Part shown: piece after piece, positions 14,301 to 29,000 of the stretch
Position numbering within the stretch: the first letter of the stretch is position 1
How the letters are laid out: each line of letters opens with the position of its first letter
DNA from: Sipunculus nudus
Taxonomy: Eukaryota; Annelida; Sipuncula; Golfingiida; Sipunculidae
Direction: 5' to 3'
Assembly: GCA_026874595.1 (NCBI GenBank)
Contig: CM049306.1
Coordinates: 109,846,142 to 109,910,141 of the forward strand
DNA: 64,000 nt
The notes under the pieces: generated by a model
What the model saw: only the letters and a program-made list of their open reading frames with translations
Databases searched by the model: none
What the model was told of the DNA's origin: nothing
Made by a program: the position numbers and the translations under genes

Positions 14301-16478
14301 GATCAGCGGTTAAAGTGAAGGAGATACAGAATGACTGCAGGGTGTAACAGTGAGGAGTGTGGTGGGTGTACAGATCAGCGGTTAAAGTGAAGGAGATACA
14401 GAATGACTGCAGGGTGTAACAGTGAGGAGTGTGGTGGGTGTACAGATCAGCGGTTAAAGCGAAGGAGATACAGAATGACTGCAGGGTGTAACAGTGAGGA
14501 GTGTGGTGGGTGTACAGATCAGGGGTTAAAGCGAAGGAGATACAGAATGACTGCAGGGTGTAACAGTGAGGAGTGTGGTGGGTGTACAGATCAGCGGTTA
14601 AAGCGAAGGAGATACAGAATGACTGCAGGGTGTAACAGTGAGGAGTGTGGTGGGTGTACAGATCAGCGGTTAAAGTGAAGGAGATACAGAATGACTACAG
14701 GGTGTAACAGTGAGGAGTGTGGTGGGTGTACAGATCAGCGGTTAAAGCGAAGGAGATACAGAATGACTGCAGGGTGATACAGAATGACTGCAGGGTGTAA
14801 CAGTGAGGAGTGTGGTGGGTGTACAGATCAGCGGTTAAAGCGAAGGAGATACAGAATGACTGCAGGGTGTAACAGTGAGGAGTGTGGTGGGTGTACAGAT
14901 CAGGGGTTTAAGCGGAGATACAGAATGACTGCAGGGTGTAACAGTGAGGAGTGTGGTGGGTGTACAGATCAGCGGTTAAAGCGAAGGAGATACAGAATGA
15001 CTGCATGGTGTAACAGTGAGGAGTGTGGTGGGTGTACAGATCAGCGGTTAAAGAGAAGGAGATACAGAATGACTGCAGGGTGTAACAGTGAGGAGTGTGG
15101 TGGGTGTACAGATCAGGGGTTAAAGCGAAGGAGATACAGAATGACTGCAGGGTGTAACAGTGAGGAGTGTGGTGGGTGTACAGATCAGGGGTTAAAGCGA
15201 AGGAGATACAGAATGACTACAGGGTGTAACAGTGAGGAGTGTGGTGGGTGTACAGATCAGCGGTTAAAGCGAAGGAGATACAGAATGACTGCAGGGTGTA
15301 ATAGTGAGGAGTGTGGTGGGTGTACAGATCAGCGGTTAAAGCGAAGGAGATACAGAATGACTACAGGGTGTAACAGTGAGGAGTGTGGTGGATGTACAGA
15401 TCAGCGGTTAAAGCGAAGGAGATACAGAATGACTGCAGGGTGTAACAGTGAGGAGTGTGGTGGGTGTACAGATCAGGGGTTAAAGCGAAGGAGATACAGA
15501 ATGACTGCAGGGTGTAACAGTGAGGAGTGTGGTGGGTGTACAGATCAGCGGTTAAAGCGAAGGAGATACAGAATGACTGCAGGGTGTAACAGTGAGGAGT
15601 GTGGTGGGTGTACAGATCAGCGGTTAAAGCGAAGGAGATACAGAATGACTGCAGGGTGTAACAGTGAGGAGTGTGGTGGGTGTACAGATCAGCGGTTAAA
15701 GCGAAGGAGATACAGAATGACTACAGGGTGTAACAGTGAGGAGTGTGGTGGGTGTACAGATCAGCGGTTAAAGTGAAGGAGATACAGAATGACTACAGGG
15801 TGTAACAGTGAGGAGTGTGGTGGGTGTCCAGATCAGCGGTTAAAGCGAAGGAGATACAGAATGACTGCAGGGTGATACAGAATGACTGCAGGGTGTAACA
15901 GTGAGGAGTGTGGTGGGTGTACAGATCAGGGGTTAAAGCGAAGGAGATACAGAATGACTGCAGGGTGTAACAGTGAGGAGTGTGGTGGGTGTACAGATCA
16001 GCAGTTAAAGCGAAGGAGATACAGAATGACTGCAGGGTGATACAGAATGACTGCAGGGTGTAACAGTGAGGAGTGTGGTGGGTGTACAGATCAGCGGTTA
16101 AAATGAAGGAGATACAGAATGACTGCAGGGTGTAACAGTGAGGAGTGTGGTGGGTGTACAGATCAGCGGTTAAAGCGAAGGAGATACAGAATGACTGCAT
16201 GGTGTAACAGTGAGGAGTATGGTGGGTGTACAGATCAGCGGTTAAAGCGAAGGAGATACAGAATGACTGCAGGGTGTAACAGTGAGGAGTGTGGTGGGTG
16301 TACAGATCAGCGGTTAAAGCGAAGGAGATACAGAATGACTGCAGGGTGTAACAGTGAGGAGTGTGGTGGGTGTACAGATCAGGGGTTAAAGCGAAGGAGA
16401 TACAGAATGACTGCAGGGTGTAACAGTGAGGAGTGTGGTGGGTGTACAGATCAGCGGTTAAAGCGAAGGAGATACAGA
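9250..16478. repeat. Array block I, copy 1 (7.2 kb, duplicated at +16,795)
   Basis: Every variant monomer, 21-bp partial unit and 2-bp deletion in this 7.2-kb stretch that I compared recurs at +16,795 bp (about 26,045-33,273). The only base difference I noticed is G at 16,210 against A at 33,005. Flanking monomers on both sides do not match, so the block has definite ends. The copies are far more alike than adjacent monomers are, which implies a recent large duplication or an assembly duplication. Confidence 0.85.
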
Positions 16479-16622
16479 ATGACTGCAGGGTGTAACAGTG
16501 AGGAGTGTGGTGGGTGTACAGATCAGCGGTTAAAGCGAAGGAGATACAGAATGACTGCATGGTGTAACAGTGAGGAGTGTGGTGGGTGTACAGATCAGCG
16601 GTTAAAGTGAAGGAGATACAGA

Positions 16623-18338
16623 ATGACTACAGGGTGTAACAGTGAGGAGTGTGGTGGGTGTACAGATCAGCGGTTAAAGCGAAGGAGATACAGAATGACT
16701 GCATGGTGTAACAGTGAGGAGTGTGGTGGGTGTACAGATCAGGGGTTAAAGCGAAGGAGATACAGAATGACTGCAGGGTGTAACAGTGAGGAGTGTGGTG
16801 GGTGTACAGATCAGCGGTTAAAGCGAAGGAGATACAGAATGACTGCATGGTGTAACAGTGAGGAGTGTGGTGGGTGTACAGATCAGCGGTTAAAGTGAAG
16901 GAGATACAGAATGACTGCAGGGTGTAACAGTGAGGAGTGTGGTGGGTGTACAGATCAGGGGTTAAAGCGAAGGAGATACAGAATGACTGCAGGGTGTAAC
17001 AGTGAGGAGTGTGGTGGGTGTACAGATCAGCGGTTAAAGCGAAGGAGATACAGAATGACTGCAGGGTGTAACAGTGAGGAGTGTGGTGGGTGTACAGATC
17101 AGCGGTTAAAGCGAAGGAGATACAGAATGACTGCAGGGTGTAACAGTGAGGAGTGTGGTGGGTGTACAGATCAGCGGTTAAAGCGAAGGAGATACAGAAT
17201 GACTGCAGGGTGTAACAGTGAGGAGTGTGGTGGGTGTACAGATCAGGGGTTAAAGCGAAGGAGATACAGAATGACTGCAGGGTGTAACAGTGAGGAGTGT
17301 GGTGGGTGTACAGATCAGCGGTTAAAGCGAAGGAGATACAGAATGACTGCAGGGTGTAACAGTGAGGAGTGTGGTGGGTGTACAGATCAGCGGTTAAAGC
17401 GAAGGAGATACAGAATGACTGCATGGTGTAACAGTGAGGAGTGTGGTGGGTGTACAGATCAGCGGTTAAAGTGAAGGAGATACAGAATGACTACAGGGTG
17501 TAACAGTGAGGAGTGTGGTGGGTGTACAGATCAGCGGTTAAAGCGAAGGAGATACAGAATGACTGCATGGTGTAACAGTGAGGAGTGTGGTGGGTGTACA
17601 GATCAGGGGTTAAAGCGAAGGAGATACAGAATGACTGCAGGGTGTAACAGTGAGGAGTGTGGTGGGTGTACAGATCAGCGGTTAAAGCGAAGGAGATACA
17701 GAATGACTGCATGGTGTAACAGTGAGGAGTGTGGTGGGTGTACAGATCAGCGGTTAAAGTGAAGGAGATACAGAATGACTGCAGGGTGTAACAGTGAGGA
17801 GTGTGGTGGGTGTACAGATCAGGGGTTAAAGCGAAGGAGATACAGAATGACTGCAGGGTGTAACAGTGAGGAGTGTGGTGGGTGTACAGATCAGCGGTTA
17901 AAGCGAAGGAGATACAGAATGACTGCAGGGTGTAACAGTGAGGAGTGTGGTGGGTGTACAGATCAGCGGTTAAAGCGAAGGAGATACAGAATGACTGCAG
18001 GGTGTAACAGTGAGGAGTGTGGTGGGTTAACAGATCAGCGGTTAAAGCGAAGGAGATACAGAATGACTGCAGGGTGTAACAGTGAGGAGTGTGGTGGGTG
18101 TACAGATCAGGGGTTAAAGCGAAGGAGATACAGAATGACTGCAGGGTGTATCAGTGAGGAGTGTGGTGGGTGTACAGATCAGCGGTTAAAGCGAAGGAGA
18201 TACAGAATGACTGCAGGGTGTAACAGTGAGGAGTGTGGTGGGTGTACAGATCAGCGGTTAAAGCGAAGGAGATACAGAATGACTGCATGGTGTAACAGTG
18301 AGGAGTGTGGTGGGTGTACAGATCAGCGGTTAAAGTGA
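16623..18338. repeat. 864-bp higher-order repeat (12 x 72 bp), two copies
   Basis: The order of TGA, GGGG and ACTGCATGG variants from 16,623 to about 17,486 repeats at 17,487-18,338, exactly 12 monomers later. The second copy carries private changes: GGGTTAACAG at 18,026 and GTGTATCAG at 18,148. A related block with the same GGGTTAACAG variant occurs near 22,243, 24,611 and 34,625. Confidence 0.8.
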
Positions 18339-20879
18339 AGGAGATACAGAATGACTGCAGGGTGTAACAGTGAGGAGTGTGGTGGGTGTACAGATCAGCG
18401 GTTAAAGTGAAGGAGATACAGAATGACTACAGGGTGTAACAGTGAGGAGTGTGGTGGGTGTACAGATCAGCGGTTAAAGCGAAGGAGATACAGAATGACT
18501 GCAGGGTGTAACAGTGAGGAGTGTGGTGGGTGTACAGATCAGCGGTTAAAGCGAAGGAGATACAGAATGACTACAGGGTGTAACAGTGAGGAGTGTGGTG
18601 GGTGTACAGATCAGCGGTTAAAGTGAAGGAGATACAGAATGACTACAGGGTGTAACAGTGAGGAGTGTGGTGGGTGTACAGATCAGCGGTTAAAGCGAAG
18701 GAGATACAGAATGACTGCAGGGTGATACAGAATGACTGCAGGGTGTAACAGTGAGGAGTGTGGTGGGTGTACAGATCAGGGGTTAAAGGGAAGGAGATAC
18801 AGAATGACTGCAGGGTGTAACAGTGAGGAGTGTGGTGGGTGTACAGATCAGCGGTTAAAGCGAAGGAGATACAGAATGACTGCATGGTGTAACAGTGAGG
18901 AGTGTGGTGGGTGTACAGATCAGCGGTTGAAGTGAAGGAGATACAGAATGACTGCAGGGTGTAACAGTGAGGAGTGTGGTGGGTGTACAGATCAGGGGTT
19001 AAAGCGAAGGAGATACAGAATGACTGCAGGGTGTAACAGTGAGGAGTGTGGTGGGTGTACAGATCAGGGGTTAAAGCGAAGGAGATACAGAATGACTGCA
19101 GGGTGTAACAGTGAGGAGTGTGGTGGGTGTACAGATCAGCGGTTAAAGCGAAGGAGATACAGAATGACTGCAGGGTGTAACAGTGAGGAGTGTGGTGGGT
19201 GTACAGATCAGTGGTTAAAGCGAAGGAGATACAGAATGACTGCATGGTGTAACAGTGAGGAGTGTGGTGGGTGTACAGATCAGGGGTTAAAGCGAAGGAG
19301 ATACAGAATGACTGCAGGGTGTAACAGTGAGGAGTGTGGTGGGTGTACAGATCAGGGGTTAAAGCGAAGGAGATACAGAATGACTGCAGGGTGTAACAGT
19401 GAGGAGTGTGGTGGGTGTACAGATCAGCGGTTAAAGCGAAGGAGATACAGAATGACTGCAGGGTGTAACAGTGAGGAGTGTGGTGGGTGTACAGATCAGC
19501 GGTTAAAGCGAAGGAGATACAGAATGACTGCATGGTGTAACAGTGAGGAGTGTGGTGGGTGTACAGATCAGCGGTTAAAGTGAAGGAGATACAGAATGAC
19601 TGCAGGGTGTAACAGTGAGGAGTGTGGTGGGTGTACAGATCAGCGGTTAAAGTGAAGGAGATACAGAATGACTACAGGGTGTAACAGTGAGGAGTGTGTT
19701 GGGTGTACAGATCAGGGGTTAAAGCGAAGGAGATACAGAATGACTGCAGGGTGTAACAGTGAGGAGTGTGGTGGGTGTACAGATCAGGGGTTAAAGCGAA
19801 GGAGATACAGAATGACTACAGGGTGTAACAGTGAGGAGTGTGGTGGGTGTACAGATCAGCGGTTAAAGCGAAGGAGATACAGAATGACTGCAGGGTGTAA
19901 CAGTGAGGAGTGTGGTGGGTGTACAGATCAGCGGTTAAAGCGAAGGAGATACAGAATGACTACAGGGTGTAACAGTGAGGAGTGTGGTGGATGTACAGAT
20001 CAGCGGTTAAAGCGAAGGAGATACAGAATGACTGCAGGGTGTAACAGTGAGGAGTGTGGTGGGTGTACAGATCAGGGGTTAAAGCGAAGGAGATACAGAA
20101 TGACTGCAGGGTGTAACAGTGAGGAGTGTGGTGGGTGTACAGATCAGCGGTTAAAGCGAAGGAGATACAGAATGACTGCATGGTGTAACAGTGAGGAGTG
20201 TGGTGGGTGTACAGATCAGCGGTTAAAGTGAAGGAGATACAGAATGACTGCAGGGTGTAACAGTGAGGAGTGTGGTGGGTGTACAGATCAGGGGTTAAAG
20301 CGAAGGAGATACAGAATGACTGCAGGGTGTAACATTGAGGAGTGTGGTGGGTGTACAGATCAGCGGTTAAAGCGAAGGAGATACAGAATGACTGCAGGGT
20401 GTAACAGTGAGGAGTGTGGTGGGTGTACAGATCAGCGGTTAAAGCGAAGGAGATACAGAATGACTGCAGGGTGTAACAGTGAGGAGTGTGGTGGGTGTAC
20501 AGATCAGCGGTTAAAGCGAAGGAGATACAGAATGACTGCAGGGTGTAACAGTGAGGAGTGTGGTGGGTGTACAGATCAGGGGTTAAAGCGAAGGAGATAC
20601 AGAATGACTGCAGGGTGTAACAGTGAGGAGTGTGGTGGGTGTACAGATCAGCGGTTAAAGCGAAGGAGATACAGAATGACTGCAGGGTGTAACAGTGAGG
20701 AGTGTGGTGGGTGTACAGATCAGCGGTTAAAGCGAAGGAGATACAGAATGACTGCATGGTGTAACAGTGAGGAGTGTGGTGGGTGTACAGATCAGCGGTT
20801 AAAGTGAAGGAGATACAGAATGACTGCAGGGTGTAACAGTGAGGAGTGTGGTGGGTGTACAGATCAGCGGTTAAAGTGA

Positions 20880-23800
20880 AGGAGATACAGAATGACTACA
20901 GGGTGTAACAGTGAGGAGTGTGGTGGGTGTACAGATCAGCGGTTAAAGCAAAGGAGATACAGAATGACTGCAGGGTGTAACAGTGAGGAGTGTGGTGGGT
21001 GTACAGATCAGCGGTTAAAGCGAAGGAGATACAGAATGACTACAGGGTGTAACAGTGAGGAGTGTGGTGGGTGTACAGATCAGCGGTTAAAGTGAAGGAG
21101 ATACAGAATGACTACAGGGTGTAACAGTGAGGAGTGTGGTGGGTGTACAGATCAGCGGTTAAAGCGAAGGAGATACAGAATGACTGCAGGGTGATACAGA
21201 ATGACTGCAGGGTGTAACAGTGAGGAGTGTGGTGGGTGTACAGATCAGGGGTTAAAGCGAAGGAGATACAGAATGACTGCAGGGTGTAACAGTGAGGAGT
21301 GTGGTGGGTGTACAGATCAGCGGTTAAAGCGAAGGAGATACAGAATGACTGCAGGGTGTAACAGTGAGGAGTGTGGTGGGTGTACAGATCAGGGGTTAAA
21401 GCGAAGGAGATACAGAATGACTGCAGGGTGTAACAGTGAGGAGTGTGGTGGGTGTACAGATCAGGGGTTAAAGCGAAGGAGATACAGAATGACTGCAGGG
21501 TGTAACAGTGAGGAGTGTGGTGGGTGTACAGATCAGGGGTTAAAGCGAAGGAGATACAGAATGACTGCAGGGTGTAACAGTGAGGAGTGTGGTGGGTGTA
21601 CAGATCAGCGGTTAAAGCGAAGGAGATACAGAATGACTGCAGGGTGTAACAGTGAGGAGTGTGGTGGGTGTACAGATCAGCGGTTAAAGTGAAGGAGATA
21701 CAGAATGACTGCAGGGTGTAACAGTGAGGAGTGTGGTGGGTGTACAGATCAGCGGTTAAAGCGAAGGAGATACAGAATGACTGCATGGTGTAACAGTGAG
21801 GAGTGTGGTGGGTGTACAGATCAGGGGTTAAAGCGAAGGAGATACAGAATGACTGCAGGGTGTAACAGTGAGGAGTGTGGTGGGTGTACAGATCAGCGGT
21901 TAAAGCGAAGGAGATACAGAATGACTGCATGGTGTAACAGTGAGGAGTGTGGTGGGTGTACAGATCAGCGGTTAAAGTGAAGGAGATACAGAATGACTGC
22001 AGGGTGTAACAGTGAGGAGTGTGGTGGGTGTACAGATCAGGGGTTAAAGCGAAGGAGATACAGAATGACTGCAGGGTGTAACAGTGAGGAGTGTGGTGGG
22101 TGTACAGATCAGCGGTTAAAGCGAAGGAGATACAGAATGACTGCAGGGTGTAACAGTGAGGAGTGTGGTGGGTGTACAGATCAGCGGTTAAAGCGAAGGA
22201 GATACAGAATGACTGCAGGGTGTAACAGTGAGGAGTGTGGTGGGTTAACAGATCAGCGGTTAAAGCGAAGGAGATACAGAATGACTGCAGGGTGTAACAG
22301 TGAGGAGTGTGGTGGGTGTACAGATCAGGGGTTAAAGCGAAGGAGATACAGAATGACTGCAGGGTGTAACAGTGAGGAGTGTGGTGGGTGTACAGATCAG
22401 CGGTTAAAGCGAAGGAGATACAGAATGACTGCAGGGTGTAACAGTGAGGAGTGTGGTGGGTGTACAGATCAGCGGTTAAAGCGAAGGAGATACAGAATGA
22501 CTGCATGGTGTAACAGTGAGGAGTGTGGTGGGTGTACAGATCAGCGGTTAAAGTGAAGGAGATACAGAATGACTGCAGGGTGTAACAGTGAGGAGTGTGG
22601 TGGGTGTACAGATCAGCGGTTAAAGTGAAGGAGATACAGAATGACTACAGGGTGTAACAGTGAGGAGTGTGGTGGGTGTACAGATCAGCGGTTAAAGCGA
22701 AGGAGATACAGAATGACTGCAGGGTGTAACAGTGAGGAGTGTGGTGGGTGTACAGATCAGCGGTTAAAGCGAAGGAGATACAGAATGACTACAGGGTGTA
22801 ACAGTGAGGAGTGTGGTGGGTGTACAGATCAGCGGTTAAAGTGAAGGAGATACAGAATGACTACAGGGTGTAACAGTGAGGAGTGTGGTGGGTGTACAGA
22901 TCAGCGGTTAAAGCGAAGGAGATACAGAATGACTGCAGGGTGATACAGAATGACTGCAGGGTGTAACAGTGAGGAGTGTGGTGGGTGTACAGATCAGCGG
23001 TTGAAGTGAAGGAGATACAGAATGACTGCAGGGTGTAACAGTGAGGAGTGTGGTGGGTGTACAGATCAGCGGTTGAAGTGAAGGAGATACAGAATGACTG
23101 CAGGGTGTAACAGTGAGGAGTGTGGTGGGTGTACAGATCAGGGGTTAAAGCGAAGGAGATACAGAATGACTGCAGGGTGTAACAGTGAGGAGTGTGGTGG
23201 GTGTACAGATCAGCGGTTAAAGCGAAGGAGATACAGAATGACTGCAGGGTGTAACAGTGAGGAGTGTGGTGGGTGTACAGATCAGCGGTTAAAGCGAAGG
23301 AGATACAGAATGACTGCATGGTGTAACAGTGAGGAGTGTGGTGGGTGTACAGATCAGGGGTTAAAGCGAAGGAGATACAGAATGACTGCAGGGTGTAACA
23401 GTGAGGAGTGTGGTGGGTGTACAGATCAGCGGTTAAAGTGAAGGAGATACAGAATGACTACAGGGTGTAACAGTGAGGAGTGTGGTGGGTGTACAAATCA
23501 GCGGTTAAAGCGAAGGAGATACAGAATGACTGCAGGGTGTAACAGTGAGGAGTGTGGTGGGTGTACAGATCAGCGGTTAAAGCGAAGGAGATACAGAATG
23601 ACTACAGGGTGTAACAGTGAGGAGTGTGGTGGGTGTACAGATCAGCGGTTAAAGTGAAGGAGATACAGAATGACTACAGGGTGTAACAGTGAGGAGTGTG
23701 GTGGGTGTCCAGATCAGCGGTTAAAGCGAAGGAGATACAGAATGACTGCAGGGTGATACAGAATGACTGCAGGGTGTAACAGTGAGGAGTGTGGTGGGTG

Positions 23801-24360
23801 TACAGATCAGGGGTTAAAGCGAAGGAGATACAGAATGACTGCAGGGTGTAACAGTGAGGAGTGTGGTGGGTGTACAGATCAGCGGTTAAAGCGAAGGAGA
23901 TACAGAATGACTGCAGGGTGTAACAGTGAGGAGTGTGGTGGGTGTACAGATCAGCGGTTAAAGCGAAGGAGATACAGAATGACTACAGGGTGTAACAGTG
24001 AGGAGTGTGGTGGGTGTACAGATCAGCGGTTAAAGTGAAGGAGATACAGAATGACTACAGGGTGTAACAGTGAGGAGTGTGGTGGGTGTACAGATCAGCG
24101 GTTAAAGCGAAGGAGATACAGAATGACTGCAGGGTGATACAGAATGACTGCAGGGTGTAACAGTGAGGAGTGTGGTGGGTGTACAGATCAGCGGTTAAAG
24201 TGAAGGAGATACAGAATGACTGCAGGGTGTAACAGTGAGGAGTGTGGTGGGTGTACAGATCAGCGGTTAAAGCGAAGGAGATACAGAATGACTGCATGGT
24301 GTAACAGTGAGGAGTGTGGTGGGTGTACAGATCAGCGGTTAAAGCGAAGAAGATACAGAA
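20880..24360. repeat. Array block II, copy 1 (3.5 kb, duplicated at +12,382)
   Basis: The region starts at the GCAAAGG-variant monomer (20,947). It includes the paired GGTTGAAG variants near 23,000 and 23,070, the GTACAAATC variant near 23,495 and the GTCCAGATC variant near 23,708. All of these recur at +12,382 bp. The match ends near 24,350, where the partner has a TGTGATGGG variant instead. Confidence 0.85.
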
Positions 24361-26044
24361 TGACTGCAGGGTGTAACAGTGAGGAGTGTGGTGGGTGTAC
24401 AGATCAGGGGTTAAAGCGAAGGAGATACAGAATGACTGCAGGGTGTAACAGTGAGGAGTGTGGTGGGTGTACAGATCAGCGGTTAAAGCGAAGGAGATAC
24501 AGAATGACTGCAGGGTGTAACAGTGAGGAGTGTGGTGGGTGTACAGATCAGCGGTTAAAGCGAAGGAGATACAGAATGACTGCAGGGTGTAACAGTGAGG
24601 AGTGTGGTGGGTTAACAGATCAGCGGTTAAAGCGAAGGAGATACAGAATGACTGCAGGGTGTAACAGTGAGGAGTGTGGTGGGTGTACAGATCAGGGGTT
24701 AAAGCGAAGGAGATACAGAATGACTGCAGGGTGTAACAGTGAGGAGTGTGGTGGGTGTACAGATCAGCGGTTAAAGCGAAGGAGATACAGAATGACTGCA
24801 GGGTGTAACAGTGAGGAGTGTGGTGGGTGTACAGATCAGCGGTTAAAGCGAAGGAGATACAGAATGACTACAGGGTGTAACAGTGAGGAGTGTGGTGGGT
24901 GTACAGATCAGCGGTTAAAGTGAAGGAGATACAGAATGACTACAGGGTGTAACAGTGAGGAGTGTGGTGGGTGTACAGATCAGCGGTTAAAGTGGAGGAG
25001 ATACAGAATGACTGCAGGGTGTAACAGTGAGGAGTGTGGTGGGTGTACAGATCAGCGATTAAAGCGAAGGAGATACAGAATGACTGCAGGGTGTAACAGT
25101 GAGGAGTGTGGTGGGTGTACAGATCAGCGGTTAAAGCGAAGGAGATACAGAATGACTGCAGGGTGTTACAGTGAGGTGTGGTGGGTGTACAGATCAGCAG
25201 TTAAAGTGAAGGAGATACAGAATGACTGCAGGGTGTAACAGTGAGGAGTGTGGTGGGTGTACAGATCAGTGGTTAAAGTGAAGGAGATACAGAATGACTG
25301 CAGGGTGTTACAGTGAGGAGTGTGGTGGGTGTACAGATCAGCGGTTAAAGTGAAGGAGATACAGAATGACTGCAGGGTGTAACAGTGAGGAGTGTGGTGG
25401 GTGTACAGATCAGCGGTTAAAGTGAAGGAGATACAGAATGACTGCAGGGTGTAACAGTGAGGAGTGTGGTGGGTGTACAGATCAGCGGTTAAAGCGAAGG
25501 AGATACAGAATGACTGCAGGGTGATACAGAATGACTGCAGGGTGTAACAGTGAGGAGTGTGGTGGGTGTACAGATCAGCGGTTAAAGCGAAGGAGATACA
25601 GAATGACTGCAGGGTGTAACAGTGAGGAGTGTGGTGGGTGTACAGATCAGGGGTTTAAGCGGAGATACAGAATGACTGCAGGGTGTAACAGTGAGGAGTG
25701 TGGTGGGTGTACAGATCAGCGGTTAAAGCGAAGGAGATACAGAATGACTGCATGGTGTAACAGTGAGGAGTGTGGTGGGTGTACAGATCAGCGGTTAAAG
25801 AGAAGGAGATACAGAATGACTGCAGGGTGTAACAGTGAGGAGTGTGGTGGGTGTACAGATCAGGGGTTAAAGCGAAGGAGATACAGAATGACTGCAGGGT
25901 GTAACAGTGAGGAGTGTGGTGGGTGTACAGATCAGGGGTTAAAGCGAAGGAGATACAGAATGACTACAGGGTGTAACAGTGAGGAGTGTGGTGGGTGTAC
26001 AGATCAGCGGTTAAAGCGAAGGAGATACAGAATGACTGCAGGGT

Positions 26045-29000
26045 GTAATAGTGAGGAGTGTGGTGGGTGTACAGATCAGCGGTTAAAGCGAAGGAGATAC
26101 AGAATGACTACAGGGTGTAACAGTGAGGAGTGTGGTGGATGTACAGATCAGGGGTTAAAGCGAAGGAGATACAGAATGACTGCAGGGTGTAACAGTGAGG
26201 AGTGTGGTGGGTGTACAGATCAGCGGTTAAAGCGAAGGAGATACAGAATGACTGCAGGGTGTAACAGTGAGGAGTGTGGTGGGTGTACAGATCAGCGGTT
26301 AAAGCGAAGGAGATACAGAATGACTGCATGGTGTAACAGTGAGGAGTGTGGTGGGTGTACAGATCAGCGGTTAAAGTGGAGGAGATACAGAATGACTGCA
26401 GGGTGTAACAGTGAGGAGTGTGGTGGGTGTACAGATCAGGGGTTAAAGCGAAGGAGATACAGAATGACTGCATGGTGTAACAGTGAGGAGTGTGGTGGGT
26501 GTACAGATCAGCGGTTAAAGAGAAGGAGATACAGAATGACTGCAGGGTGTAACAGTGAGGAGTGTGGTGGGTGTACAGATCAGGGGTTAAAGCGAAGGAG
26601 ATACAGAATGACTTCAGGGTGTAACAGTGAGGAGTGTGGTGGGTGTACAGATCAGCGGTTAAAGCGAAGGAGATACAGAATGACTGCAGGGTGTAACAGT
26701 GAGGAGTGTGGTGGGTGTACAGATCAGCGGTTAAAGCGAAGGAGATACAGAATGACTACAGGGTGTAACAGTGAGGAGTGTGGTGGATGTACAGATCAGC
26801 GGTTAAAGCGAAGGAGATACAGAATGACTGCAGGGTGTAACAGTGAGGAGTGTGGTGGGTGTACAGATCAGGGGTTAAAGCGAAGGAGATACAGAATGAC
26901 TGCAGGGTGTAACAGTGAGGAGTGTGGTGGGTGTACAGATCAGCGGTTAAAGCGAAGGAGATACAGAATGACTGCATGGTGTAACAGTGAGGAGTGTGGT
27001 GGGTGTACAGATCAGCGGTTAAAGTGGAGGAGATACAGAATGACTGCAGGGTGTAACAGTGAGGAGTGTGGTGGGTGTACAGATCAGGGGTTAAAGCGAA
27101 GGAGATACAGAATGACTGCAGGGTGTAACAGTGAGGAGTGTGGTGGGTGTACAGATCAGCGGTTAAAGCGAAGGAGATACAGAATGACTGCAGGGTGTAA
27201 CAGTGAGGAGTGTGGTGGGTGTACAGATCAGCGATTAAAGCGAAGGAGATACAGAATGACTGCAGGGTGTAACAGTGAGGAGTGTGGTGGGTGTACAGAT
27301 CAGCGGTTAAAGCGAAGGAGATACAGAATGACTGCAGGGTGTTACAGTGAGGTGTGGTGGGTGTACAGATCAGCAGTTAAAGTGAAGGAGATACAGAATG
27401 ACTGCAGGGTGTAACAGTGAGGAGTGTGGTGGGTGTACAGATCAGTGGTTAAAGTGAAGGAGATACAGAATGACTGCAGGGTGTTACAGTGAGGAGTGTG
27501 GTGGGTGTACAGATCAGCGGTTAAAGTGAAGGAGATACAGAATGACTGCATGGTGTAACAGTGAGGAGTGTGGTGGGAGTACAGATCAGCGGTTAAAGTG
27601 AAGGAGATACAGAATGACTGCAGGGTGTAACAGTGAGGAGTGTGGTGGGTGTACAGATCAGCGGTTAAAGTGAAGGAGATACAGAATGACTACAGGGTGT
27701 AACAGTGAGGAGTGTGGTGGGTGTACAGATCAGCGGTTAAAGCGAAGGAGATACAGAATGACTGCAGGGTGTAACAGTGAGGAGTGTGGTGGGTGTACAG
27801 ATCAGGGGTTAAAGCGAAGGAGATACAGAATGACTGCAGGGTGTAACAGTGAGGAGTGTGGTGGGTGTACAGATCAGCGGTTAAAGCGAAGGAGATACAG
27901 AATGACTGCATGGTGTAACAGTGAGGAGTGTGGTGGGTGTACAGATCAGCGGTTAAAGTGGAGGAGATACAGAATGACTGCAGGGTGTAACAGTGAGGAG
28001 TGTGGTGGGTGTACAGATCAGGGGTTAAAGCGAAGGAGATACAGAATGACTGCAGGGTGTAACAGTGAGGAGTGTGGTGGGTGTACAGATCAGCGGTTAA
28101 AGCGAAGGAGATACAGAATGACTGCAGGGTGTAACAGTGAGGAGTGTGGTGGGTGTACAGATCAGGGGTTAAAGCGAAGGAGATACAGAATGACTGCAGG
28201 GTGAAACAGTGAGGAGTGTGGTGGGTGTACAGATCAGCGGTTAAAGCGAAGGAGATACAGAATGACTGCAGGGTGTAACAGTGAGGAGTGTGGTGGGTGT
28301 ACAGATCAGCGGTTAAAGTGAAGGAGATACAGAATGACTACAGGGTGTAACAGTGAGGAGTGTGGTGGGTGTACAGATCAGCGGTTAAAGCGAAGGAGAT
28401 ACAGAATGACTGCAGGGTGTAACAGTGAGGAGTGTGGTGGGTGTACAGATCAGGGGTTAAAGTGAAGGAGATACAGAATGACTGCAGGGTGTTACAGTGA
28501 GGAGTGTGGTGGGTGTACAGATCAGCGGTTAAAGTGAAGGAGATACAGAATGACTGCAGGGTGTAACAGTGAGGAGTGTGGTGGGTGTACAGATCAGCGG
28601 TTAAAGCGAAGGAGATACAGAATGACTGCAGGGTGATACAGAATGACTGCAGGGTGTAACAGTGAGGAGTGTGGTGGGTGTACAGATCAGCGGTTAAACT
28701 GAAGGAGATACAGAATGACTGCAGGGTGTAACAGTGAGGAGTGTGGTGGGTGTACAGATCAGCGGTTAAAGCGAAGGAGATACAGAATGACTGCAGGGTG
28801 TAACAGTGAGGAGTGTGGTGGGTGTACAGATCAGCGGTTAAAGCGAAGGAGATACAGAATGACTGCAGGGTGATACAGAATGACTGCAGGGTGTAACAGT
28901 GAGGAGTGTGGTGGGTGTACAGATCAGCGGTTAAAGTGAAGGAGATACAGAATGACTACAGGGTGTAACAGTGAGGAGTGTGGTGGGTGTACAGATCAGC